Shown here: positions 8,362 through 15,317 of the stretch, one piece after another
Position numbering within the stretch: position 1 is the first letter of the stretch
Layout: each line of letters starts with the position of its first letter
Source of the DNA: Paludibacter sp.
GTDB taxonomy: Bacteria; Bacteroidota; Bacteroidia; Bacteroidales; Paludibacteraceae
Assembly (NCBI GenBank): GCA_028705705.1
Contig: JAQWCZ010000002.1
Coordinates: 1 to 27,443 of the forward strand
Length of the DNA: 27,443 nt
Direction of reading: 5' to 3'
Position numbers and translations under genes: made by a program
The notes under the pieces: generated by a model
The model's input: the letters and a program-made list of their open reading frames with translations, nothing else
Told to the model about the DNA's origin: nothing
Databases searched by the model: none

Positions 8362-9561
8362 ATGGAAAGGTTGTGGACTGCAAGTTTCCTGAGTGCATGC
8401 GCGGGAAACTTTCTTTTATTTTTTGCTTTTTATTTGTTGATACCGATATTTCCGCTGTATCTGATCGATACTTTTGATGCTTCAAAATCATTGGTTGGAG
8501 TGGTGTTGTCCTCTTATACCCTGGCTGCTTTGCTAATCAGGCCTTTTTCCGGGTTTTTGCTGGACTTGTTTCGACGAAAACCGCAATATCTGGTTGCTTT
8601 CCTGTTGTTTGTCCTCACATTTATCGGATATCCGCTGGTTACGACTGTCAATCTGTTTTTGCTGATCAGGGTGTTGCATGGTGCCTCTTTCGGATTTGTT
8701 ACAACTGCAGGGAATAGCTTAGTAGTAGATATCCTTCCTGCATCAAGAAGGGGAGAAGGGCTCGGTTATTTCGGTGTGGCCAACAACATGGCGATGGTGG
8801 TTGGACCCATGACCAGTCTGCTAATGCATGAAAGGGGAGTTGATTATCAGTATATATTTTATCTTTCTATCGTTACCGGTTTAGTCGGATTCATTTTCGC
8901 GATGTTGATAAAAGTCAATAAGCCTTTCGAGCCCAACAAAGAACGTATCCGGGGATTCGATCGTTTCTTTCTTTTCAAGGGATTTAAAGCCGGTGTAACG
9001 TTACTGCTAACGGGTATTCCTTACGGAATGTTCACAACTTATCTGGCTATTTATGGTAAAGAGCTGGGAATAGATGCCAGTCTGGGTTTGTTTTTCTCCC
9101 TGTTGGCTGTCGGATTGATTACTTCCCGCTTGTTCTCCGGAAAAATGGTCGATCGGGGAAGATTGAACAAAGCCATTGAATATGGCTTGTTGGTCAGTTT
9201 TACCGGCTTGTTTTTGTTGGCTTCACTGCAACGGATTAATGTATATAACCATCAACTGGTCAATATATTGTTTTTCGTTATACCGGTAATACTTGGCTTG
9301 GGTTATGGACTTCTCTTTCCTGCTTATAACACCTTATTCGTCAATTTGGCTCCAAACAACCGACGGGCAACCGCTAGTTCAACCTATATGACCAGTTGGG
9401 ACTTGGGTGTTGGTTCCGGATTAATACTCGGAGGTAGATTTGCTGACTCTCAAGGTGGTTTACCCTTAGCCTTTTTGGTTGGTACGATGATGGTGTTATT
9501 CTCCTATGTTTATTTTGTAAAATCAGCAGGACCTCACTTTCTACGTAATAAACTCAGATAA
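8362..9561 (+). CDS. major facilitator superfamily transporter
   Basis: A 399-residue inner-membrane protein with about 12 hydrophobic segments in two halves around a basic central loop (about 190-210, VNKPFEPNKERIRGFDR). The motif between helices 2 and 3 is GFLLDLFRRKP, the MFS motif A position (GxLaDrxGrr), and a GPMTSLLM-like segment sits where motif C occurs in drug/H+ antiporters. This suggests an efflux-type proton antiporter, but the substrate cannot be read from sequence. It starts 6 bases after the phosphatase stop with an AGAAG stretch before the ATG, so translation is probably coupled. It converges on the GGGPS-family gene with a 39-base gap in which I see no strong terminator. Confidence 0.88.
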   Translation: MERLWTASFLSACAGNFLLFFAFYLLIPIFPLYLIDTFDASKSLVGVVLSSYTLAALLIRPFSGFLLDLFRRKPQYLVAFLLFVLTFIGYPLVTTVNLFLLIRVLHGASFGFVTTAGNSLVVDILPASRRGEGLGYFGVANNMAMVVGPMTSLLMHERGVDYQYIFYLSIVTGLVGFIFAMLIKVNKPFEPNKERIRGFDRFFLFKGFKAGVTLLLTGIPYGMFTTYLAIYGKELGIDASLGLFFSLLAVGLITSRLFSGKMVDRGRLNKAIEYGLLVSFTGLFLLASLQRINVYNHQLVNILFFVIPVILGLGYGLLFPAYNTLFVNLAPNNRRATASSTYMTSWDLGVGSGLILGGRFADSQGGLPLAFLVGTMMVLFSYVYFVKSAGPHFLRNKLR

Positions 9562-9600
9562 GAGGATTAAAATCTTACTTTTAGAGTTTCTCATACCTTT

Positions 9601-10404
9601 TTAGCTAATGATATCGGGATGTATGGATTTACCTTCTATTCCCGATAGGTTGTTCCTGTTGTTGTAATCTTCAACCCATCTAACAAAATCAATCATTTTA
9701 TGTAAATCTGACTCAAAAGCATTGCCTACAACAATGATGTCAGCGCCGGCATCGTAAATTGCTCCCATCGCATTAGTAGAAGTAATTCCTCCTCCTACAA
9801 TTACAGGTGTATCAACAGACTCACGAATGTAAGTGATCATCTCTTCCGGTACGGTTTGAGATGCCCCACTTCCAGCCTCCAGGTAAGTGATGTGCATGCC
9901 CATTAATTCACCGGCAATAGCTGTCGAACGTGCAATTTCTTTTTTATCACGGGGAATCGCCCTGGTGTTGCTGACAAATTCTACAGAACTAACTTTTCCT
10001 CCGTCAATTAACAAATAAGCAGTAGGTATAACTTCTATTGTTGACTCTCGGATTGCTACGGCTGATTTGATATGCTGACCGATTAAATATTCTGGATTTC
10101 TGCCTGATAACAAAGATAAAAATAATAATGCATCTGCTTTTTCAGAAAACTGAGAAGCATCACCGGGAAATAAAATGACAGTTGTTTCAACTTCTTCTTT
10201 TAAAATTTCAATCATGTTGTCTAATGACTTCACAGCATGACTTCCACCAATGAATACAAAATCGGGAGGTGCAATTTTCAATGTTGCTATGATCGATGCA
10301 AATTGACGACCGTTACTTTTCTCAGGGTCAATCAATACGGCAAACATTTTTTTGCCCATTTCTCTGTTTAACAGGATTTTCCTGTAAATATTGTTATGTC
10401 TCAT
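9601..10404 (-). CDS. geranylgeranylglyceryl phosphate synthase (GGGPS/PcrB) family protein
   Basis: A 267-residue TIM-barrel prenyltransferase. The family joins a polyprenyl diphosphate to sn-glycerol-1-phosphate, making an ether bond as in archaeal lipids. Visible motifs are FAVLIDPEK (21-29), FIGGS (51-55), YLEAGSGA (174-181), VGGGITS (203-209) and VVGNAFE (225-231), which form the phosphate-binding and substrate pockets. Established knowledge: Bacteroidota carry group II GGGPS enzymes shown to be active in some species, but their physiological product is unclear. Its ATG overlaps the TGA of the PPTase gene (ATGA), so it is translationally coupled and is the last gene of the gldE-gldD-PPTase-GGGPS operon. 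The N-terminal 20 residues look like a short extra helix. Confidence 0.93.
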   Translation of the reverse strand: MRHNNIYRKILLNREMGKKMFAVLIDPEKSNGRQFASIIATLKIAPPDFVFIGGSHAVKSLDNMIEILKEEVETTVILFPGDASQFSEKADALLFLSLLSGRNPEYLIGQHIKSAVAIRESTIEVIPTAYLLIDGGKVSSVEFVSNTRAIPRDKKEIARSTAIAGELMGMHITYLEAGSGASQTVPEEMITYIRESVDTPVIVGGGITSTNAMGAIYDAGADIIVVGNAFESDLHKMIDFVRWVEDYNNRNNLSGIEGKSIHPDIIS

Positions 10405-11036
10405 AATCTGATTTTTTTATCTACACTGTAAACTAAGGTAAAATATTCATTCTGTTGATATTGTAATTCGTAAATTCGGGAACCATTTGTATGTAAAACA
10501 TGTAAGGTGCCTGATTCGTTTAATATAAATGGTAAAATTTCAAGCGTTGCTGCAAAATCTTGTACATCATGGCCAATAATTTTAAATAAAGTTTCTTTTG
10601 CCGACCAGGCGATTTCGAGTTTTGCTGTATTTGTTTCTTTGCTGAATAATTTTTGTTCTGATTCGTTTAAAAACCGTTTGGATACCTCTTTAACCCTTTC
10701 TGTTCTGTTTTCTAAATCAATTCCCACCGGAAATTCTGGGTGAATCATCACCGCAGCATAATTTTTACTGTGTGTTATGCTAATGTGTAAGCTCTTGTTT
10801 ACCAAATAGGGTTTACGATTTGCATCATAAATTACTTGCACAGAACAACCGGCTGCCTGATTCAGTAATATTCTCGCCGAAAGGAATTCAATCTTTCTTT
10901 TTTCACTTCTTATTAGTGAATATTCCTCTCGATATGCTTCAAAATTCTCAAGTTGACGTGTCAATATTTCTACCTCATCTTCCATGACGCCAACCAATAT
11001 CGTACTTCCTTTATATGTCAGTTCTTCTGTTTTCAT
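10401..11036 (-). CDS. 4'-phosphopantetheinyl transferase superfamily protein
   Basis: A 211-residue Sfp-type PPTase. It moves the 4'-phosphopantetheine arm from coenzyme A to a serine on a carrier protein such as acyl carrier protein. The two diagnostic motifs are VGIDLE (104-109; Asp and Glu bind Mg2+) and WSAKETLFK (144-152), separated as in the family. The ATG at 11036 overlaps the TGA of gldD (ATGA), which is a better start than the in-frame TTG at 11042. The stop overlaps the GGGPS start in the same way. Length and doubled motif fit the Sfp group rather than the short AcpS group. The target carrier protein is not in the window. Confidence 0.92.
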   Translation of the reverse strand: MKTEELTYKGSTILVGVMEDEVEILTRQLENFEAYREEYSLIRSEKRKIEFLSARILLNQAAGCSVQVIYDANRKPYLVNKSLHISITHSKNYAAVMIHPEFPVGIDLENRTERVKEVSKRFLNESEQKLFSKETNTAKLEIAWSAKETLFKIIGHDVQDFAATLEILPFILNESGTLHVLHTNGSRIYELQYQQNEYFTLVYSVDKKIRL

Positions 11037-11608
11037 TTCCAACTGAAACTTTCCATTAACCTGATTACATCTTTTTTGATATAATCCGACATAGGAGCAA
11101 TGGAGTCCTTATTGGGTACATGGTTAAAGTAAACAGCTCCTCTGAAAAAGTGCCGGATGCTATCAGTTAGTACAAATTGTGCAACTGATGCCGTGTTGCC
11201 TTCCAGTTCATAATAGATCCCATATACCTTTCTCTCAGGATTGCTGAAAATCTCTTCGGTAATGTCATCGGCGCGAACCAGGTGTTTATAAACCGAACGA
11301 TGAGTATCCTCCGATAACTCATAAAGATTATTATTCACTTCCTTGTAACTGCAATGTATCGCTGCATTCAGTGTCGGATATAGAATGTCAATCCAGTATT
11401 TCTCTTGTTTTTCTTTTTTGATATGAATATCAGCTATGTCAGAAATCTCAAAAAAATAGGGCAAAACTGTATCAATTTTATTATATGCGTGATCCGGTAA
11501 ATCTACCCTGAAATAACCATAAGGTTTTGGATAATAGTTCTTTTTACACCCAGCAAAAATGAAAGTCAACAGACAAAAAAGTAAAATAGCCTTCGGTAAA
11601 CTATGCAT
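11033..11608 (-). CDS. gldD: gliding motility/T9SS-associated lipoprotein GldD
   Basis: A 191-residue lipoprotein. The signal peptide ends in the lipobox FAGC with Cys21 as the lipidated residue. The mature start CKKNYYPKPYGYFRVDLP is characteristic of GldD (Tyr/Pro-rich 'PKPxGYFRIDLP' pattern). GldD is required for gliding and T9SS function in Flavobacterium; its molecular role is not known. The ATG at 11608 is chosen because it places a standard signal peptide and is preceded by GAGGAAGAGG, which lies inside the end of gldE; an ATG 15 bases upstream is possible. It overlaps gldE by 8 bases and the PPTase by 4. Confidence 0.93.
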   Translation of the reverse strand: MHSLPKAILLFCLLTFIFAGCKKNYYPKPYGYFRVDLPDHAYNKIDTVLPYFFEISDIADIHIKKEKQEKYWIDILYPTLNAAIHCSYKEVNNNLYELSEDTHRSVYKHLVRADDITEEIFSNPERKVYGIYYELEGNTASVAQFVLTDSIRHFFRGAVYFNHVPNKDSIAPMSDYIKKDVIRLMESFSWK

Positions 11609-12935
11609 CCTCTTCCTCATCATCCTCTTCTTTTTTTATATGAAGTTTTACTTTCTTAATTCTTCGGTTATCAACAGACAGTATTTCGAAAACGTATTTC
11701 TGATAATCAATGCGCTCATTTTTAGCTGGAATTTCTCCTTTTAATTCGAGTATCAATCCGGCTAATGTCTCAACTTCTTCCGTCACCTTTGTGAAATCTT
11801 CTTCGTTAATTTCTTCAATTTTGAAAAAATCATTCAACTGAATTTTAGCTTCAAAAATAAAGGTATGATTGTCAATTTTGGTATATAAAGCTTCTTCAAC
11901 ATCATATTCGTCGCTGATGTCACCCACAATTTCTTCAATGATGTCTTCGAGCGTTACCAATCCGGAGGTGCCACCGTATTCGTCAACCACAACAGCCAGG
12001 TGGACTTTGTTTTGCTGAAACTCATTTAGCAGGTCATCTATCATCTTGGTTTCTGGAACATAATAGGCTTGACGAATTAAGGTTTGCCAACGGAATGAGT
12101 CAGGCTTATCTAGATGCGGTAATAAGTCTTTGCTATATAAAATTCCTTTGATGTTATCATGTGAACCCGAGTAAACCGGTATGCGGGAATAACCTGAACT
12201 GATAATCATTTCAAGCAGTTTTTTATATGATGTCTTGATATCGATATCTACAATATCTACTCGTGAAGTCATGATATCCACCACCTGAATATTCCCGAAT
12301 TTGATGATGCCTTCGAGAATTTCTGTGTCTTCATCATCATTTCCGGAAGTCAATTCGAGTGCATGCGATAACTCGTCAATAGAGATGTTGGACTTATTGT
12401 GTTTTGCCAACCGTAGGTTCATGGCAGAAGTTGATTTGACAAGCACCTGTACAACCGGTTTAAAAATTTTCAAAAGGACGATCAAAAATGGGGTGGTGAA
12501 TACTGCTACCTTTTTCCCTTCCTGTGATGCGAAAACCTTTGGAATGATTTCACCCAGCAATAATAATATGAAAGTGATGATGACCGTTTGGAAAATAAAA
12601 CCCAGCAAGGGTGCCTCCTCAAAATTCATCAGACTGTTAGTTACCAATGTCAGTATCAGAATAATAGCTACATTTACAAAATTATTTCCAATCAGAATCG
12701 CAGCTAACAGTTTTTGCGGATGTTGCAACAAATTCACGATATTTTTATCTGACTTTTTGTCGCTTTGTTCCAGTTCGTCGAGAGTTTGCGGGCTAAAGGA
12801 AAAGAAAGCCACTTCAGATGCTGAGATTAATCCGGAGATAAATAATAATATTATACTGATGACCAGCGCTATTAATTCGTTAAAAGTAAACGGATTAAAA
12901 CTGATAGATAATAATGTTACGATCGAACACACCAT
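11601..12935 (-). CDS. gldE: GldE, CBS/CorC-type membrane protein associated with gliding/T9SS
   Basis: A 444-residue hemolysin C/CorC-like protein. The N-terminal DUF21 region has about four membrane segments (LISASEVAFFSFSPQTLDEL, then LLLLGEIIPKVFA). A CBS pair follows (DIMTSRVDIVDID ... GYSRIPVY; then VVVDEYGGTSGLVTLEDIIE, the CorC signature), and a C-terminal CorC_HlyC domain comes last, ending in a very acidic tail (KKEEDDEEEDA). Related proteins act in Mg2+ or Co2+ homeostasis; GldE is defined by its partnership with GldD, the next gene. The in-frame TTG at 12959 is 7 bases after the predicted transcription start, so the ATG at 12935 is preferred. Confidence 0.93.
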   Translation of the reverse strand: MVCSIVTLLSISFNPFTFNELIALVISIILLFISGLISASEVAFFSFSPQTLDELEQSDKKSDKNIVNLLQHPQKLLAAILIGNNFVNVAIILILTLVTNSLMNFEEAPLLGFIFQTVIITFILLLLGEIIPKVFASQEGKKVAVFTTPFLIVLLKIFKPVVQVLVKSTSAMNLRLAKHNKSNISIDELSHALELTSGNDDEDTEILEGIIKFGNIQVVDIMTSRVDIVDIDIKTSYKKLLEMIISSGYSRIPVYSGSHDNIKGILYSKDLLPHLDKPDSFRWQTLIRQAYYVPETKMIDDLLNEFQQNKVHLAVVVDEYGGTSGLVTLEDIIEEIVGDISDEYDVEEALYTKIDNHTFIFEAKIQLNDFFKIEEINEEDFTKVTEEVETLAGLILELKGEIPAKNERIDYQKYVFEILSVDNRRIKKVKLHIKKEEDDEEEDA

Positions 12936-12972
12936 GATAGATGTTGATTTTTGATTCAAAATTGTGATGTTG

Positions 12973-12980
12973 CAAAAATA
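12973..12980 (-). promoter_or_regulatory. -7 box TATTTTTG for the gldE operon
   Basis: The minus strand reads TATTTTTG, an exact TAnnTTTG match. Transcription would start near 12966, about 30 bases before the gldE ATG, and would serve gldE, gldD, PPTase and GGGPS. No clear -33 element. Confidence 0.5.
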
Positions 12981-13022
12981 GATATTTTTCGTGACTTCGA
13001 ACCTATTCCAAACAATATATGT

Positions 13023-13030
13023 TATATTTG
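13023..13030 (+). promoter_or_regulatory. -7 box TATATTTG for the DUF2007-USP gene
   Basis: Exact TAnnTTTG match, 43 bases before the ATG at 13073. It is divergent to the gldE promoter with about 40 bases between the two -7 boxes. Confidence 0.5.
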
Positions 13031-13072
13031 TAGCGTAAAAACATTTACTAATCTCCTTAAAAATGCTGTATT

Positions 13073-14170
13073 ATGGAAGATAAATTGGTAACCCTGGCAA
13101 TTCGTACCTACCAAAGGGCGCAAATGATAAAGACTGTATTAGAGGAAGAAGGTATTGAAACGGTCATTCACAATTTGAATCTGGAAAACCCGGAGATGGC
13201 TGTCGGTGTTCGGGTCAGGATTAAGGAAAGCGATTTGCCCCGTGCCCTGAAAATCGTGGAAGAAATGGAAAAAGCCTGGGAAGATGAAAAACCAGTACGT
13301 GAATCCAAAACAGTATTAATTCCGGTTGACTTTGCCGACCAGGTGCCCAAAACCATCGATTTCGGGTTTAAAATGGCTGAAAATATCGGTGCTGAAATTG
13401 TTTTTCTTTACGTGTATTTTACGCCTGCGTTTACCATCTCCATGAATAATGATGTGAGTACTTACAGTATCAGCGATAGCGAATTGTTACGCCGCATCAT
13501 CAGTTCGGCTAATGCGGATGTTGAAAATATGGGTAATCTTATCAAGAAGCGTATTGCCAACGGTGAACTTCCCAATTTGAAATATAGGTTTGAACTGAAA
13601 GAAGGAGTTCCTGAGGATCAGATTCTTGATTTTTGTAAGAAACATAATCCGGACTTGGTGGTAATGGGGTCACGTGGAAAGAAAATTTCCAACGAACTGC
13701 TGGGAAGTGTTACTGCCGAGGTGATGGAATCTTGCGAAACACCTGTTTTTGCCATTCCTATCCTGATCAAACAAGAGAAATTCTCTGATTTAAAAAAGAT
13801 AGCATTCATAACCAATTTTGATCAGAAAGATTTGATTGCTGTCGATAAGGTGATTTCAACCTTCGACAACCCCGAACTGGAAATCTGCTTTATTCATGCT
13901 GCTGATAAGAAACACGCCTGGGAAGAAATCATGCTTTCTGGTATAAAAGCCTACTTCTCAAATCACTATCCAAAGCTTAAAACAAATTATGCGATTGTGG
14001 AATCGACCGATTCTCCTGAAAAAATCAACGAATTTGTCGAACAAATGCAGGTTGATGTGCTGGCTTTCAACACCAGACGCAAGAAATTGTTTGCCCGCAT
14101 CTTCAATCCCGGACTGGCGTATAAAATGATTTATCATTCAGATATTCCGTTGTTTGTGACACATGTTTGA
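13073..14170 (+). CDS. universal stress protein with N-terminal DUF2007-like domain (DUF2007-USP-USP)
   Basis: A 365-residue cytoplasmic protein of three parts. Residues 1-70 resemble DUF2007, a small ferredoxin-like-fold domain (LVTLAIRTYQRAQMIKTVL, GVRVRIKESDLPRALKI). Residues 78-230 are a USP domain that begins KTVLIPVDFA and ends VVMGSRG...LLGSVTAEVMESCETPV; the nucleotide-binding pattern G-2x-G-9x-G(S/T) is nearly intact, with GSRG at 199-202 and GS at 211-212, so 8 instead of 9 residues in between. Residues 235-365 are a second USP domain without the glycine motif, probably non-binding. Tandem USPs are common; a DUF2007 head is less so. Own promoter; a bidirectional hairpin follows. Function (stress or nucleotide sensing) is inferred from the family. 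Confidence 0.85.
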   Translation: MEDKLVTLAIRTYQRAQMIKTVLEEEGIETVIHNLNLENPEMAVGVRVRIKESDLPRALKIVEEMEKAWEDEKPVRESKTVLIPVDFADQVPKTIDFGFKMAENIGAEIVFLYVYFTPAFTISMNNDVSTYSISDSELLRRIISSANADVENMGNLIKKRIANGELPNLKYRFELKEGVPEDQILDFCKKHNPDLVVMGSRGKKISNELLGSVTAEVMESCETPVFAIPILIKQEKFSDLKKIAFITNFDQKDLIAVDKVISTFDNPELEICFIHAADKKHAWEEIMLSGIKAYFSNHYPKLKTNYAIVESTDSPEKINEFVEQMQVDVLAFNTRRKKLFARIFNPGLAYKMIYHSDIPLFVTHV

Positions 14171-14237
14171 TGGGGCGATTCGATTAGGTCAAACAATGTA
14201 CAACTCTCATGACTTGAAACGAATTATTCAAAAATAA

Positions 14238-14270
14238 AACAGGAGAAAAATCATAGATTTTCCTCCTGTT
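14238..14270. terminator. bidirectional hairpin terminator between USP gene and ferredoxin
   Basis: Arms 14238-14252 and 14256-14270 pair over 15 positions with one mismatch around a 3-base loop (AACAGGAG ... CTCCTGTT). A-rich sequence lies on one side and T-rich on the other, between two convergent genes, so it can end both transcripts. Confidence 0.8.
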
Positions 14271-14292
14271 CGATTTCTTTAGACAGCGTCAA

Positions 14293-14460
14293 TTATGCTG
14301 GACTGATTGCTTCTGACGGACAAACATCGGCACAAGTTCCACAATCGGTGCAAACTTCAGGATCAATAACATAGATGTCACCTTCTGAAATCGCATCAAC
14401 CGGACATTCACTAATGCAAGATCCACATGCAATACAATCTTCTGAAATTACGTAAGCCAT
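14293..14460 (-). CDS. 2[4Fe-4S] ferredoxin, 55 residues
   Basis: A short gene encoding a clostridial-type bacterial ferredoxin. Two CxxCxxCxxxCP clusters are complete: Cys9-12-15-19 (CIACGSCISECP) and Cys37-40-43-47 (CTDCGTCADVCP), each donating its last cysteine to the other cluster in the known fold. The protein begins MAYVISEDCIACG and is strongly acidic, as usual for an electron carrier serving pyruvate:ferredoxin oxidoreductase, hydrogenase or Rnf in anaerobes; the partner is not in the window. This supports a strictly or largely anaerobic host. A -7 box lies 37 bases upstream (14497-14504), divergent to the porT promoter. There is no overlap with neighbours. Confidence 0.95.
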   Translation of the reverse strand: MAYVISEDCIACGSCISECPVDAISEGDIYVIDPEVCTDCGTCADVCPSEAISPA

Positions 14461-14496
14461 TTTTTAGAAATTTTTTGTTAGTACTAATTAGCACTG

Positions 14497-14504
14497 CAAA
14501 AGTA
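14497..14504 (-). promoter_or_regulatory. -7 box TACTTTTG for ferredoxin
   Basis: The minus strand reads TACTTTTG, an exact TAnnTTTG match, with expected transcription start near 14490 and a leader of about 30 bases. Confidence 0.5.
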
Positions 14505-14536
14505 GAAAAATTTTAATAGGATACAAAATATATCGT

Positions 14537-14544
14537 TATTTTTG
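14537..14544 (+). promoter_or_regulatory. -7 box TTATTTTTG region for porT
   Basis: TATTTTTG at 14537-14544 matches TAnnTTTG. The predicted transcription start (about 14551) lies after the in-frame GTG at 14544, which rules out that codon as the porT start and supports the ATG at 14604. Confidence 0.5.
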
Positions 14545-14603
14545 TGCCGATTTTAGCAATAATCAATTTGTATTGCCGTTTTATTGGATATTTACTTGAA
14601 GAT

Positions 14604-15308
14604 ATGGTGAAGAAGTTTTTTCCCTTGTTTTTTTTTCTGTTGATTTTGCAGGGTTTATCTGCTCAGGGTAACCTGACAGATCTCGATTACAAAACATTCC
14701 GCCTCGGGTTCTCTCTCGGTACCAACTATATGGATCTAGATGTAGAACATACTGAACTGGTACAAGATGGGAAAATTTATTATGCTGATGTGGCCAACAT
14801 CATTCCCGGATTTACGGTGGGTTTGATTACCGATTTCAGACTTCATCGCTATTTCAATCTACGTTTTACGCCGACTTTATTGCTCGGTGAGCGCAATTTG
14901 TATTTTAAAACTTATGATGTGGCAACCGGAGTGCTCGAAGATGATCAAGTAGTTAATATGTTCTCCCTGCCAATTGATTTTCCGGTTTATTTGAGGTATA
15001 GCGCCGAAAGATACGGGAATTTCAAACCTTATGTGCAAATTGGCACAGGGACTTATTTCGATTTGGGACGTGACGAACAAACGGATGTAACCCTGAACCT
15101 GACTGATTACTATTTCAGCGCGGGAATCGGGTGTGATTTGTATTTTCGTTTTTTCAAGTTATCTCCTGAATTGAAATTCAATTTTGGCAGGATGAATGTG
15201 CTGACTCCCAAGGAGCTTACAGAAGAAACTGCTGCCAACCTCAAATATACCAATGCCATTTCAAGGTTGTTGTCTCGTGTACTTGTGTTTTCATTGAATA
15301 TTGAGTAA
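14604..15308 (+). CDS. porT: PorT family outer-membrane beta-barrel protein of the type IX secretion system
   Basis: A 234-residue protein with a Sec signal peptide (MVKKFFPLFFFLLILQGLSA, cleavage before QGN) and alternating hydrophobic beta strands typical of an 8-strand barrel. The blocks FRLGFSLGTN, LRFTPTLLLGERNLYF, SLPIDFPVYLRYSAER, KPYVQIGTG and KLSPELKFNFG match what I know of PorT/SprT. PorT is needed for secretion of gingipains and other T9SS cargo in Porphyromonas. The start is at 14604 rather than the upstream GTG, since that puts the signal peptide at the N-terminus and lies after the promoter. The beta-helix lipoprotein follows after 9 bases, so they are probably co-transcribed. 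Confidence 0.92.
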   Translation: MVKKFFPLFFFLLILQGLSAQGNLTDLDYKTFRLGFSLGTNYMDLDVEHTELVQDGKIYYADVANIIPGFTVGLITDFRLHRYFNLRFTPTLLLGERNLYFKTYDVATGVLEDDQVVNMFSLPIDFPVYLRYSAERYGNFKPYVQIGTGTYFDLGRDEQTDVTLNLTDYYFSAGIGCDLYFRFFKLSPELKFNFGRMNVLTPKELTEETAANLKYTNAISRLLSRVLVFSLNIE

Positions 15309-15317
15309 TTTTACGGC

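Noticed and set aside
9562..9600. Terminator between the convergent MFS and GGGPS genes
   Set aside because: Only short, AT-rich self-complementarity such as GAG-TTT-CTC; no stem I could support.
12301..12954. Long plus-strand open frame inside gldE
   Set aside because: Antisense shadow of a clearly recognised coding region; composition reads as reverse complement of the CBS protein.
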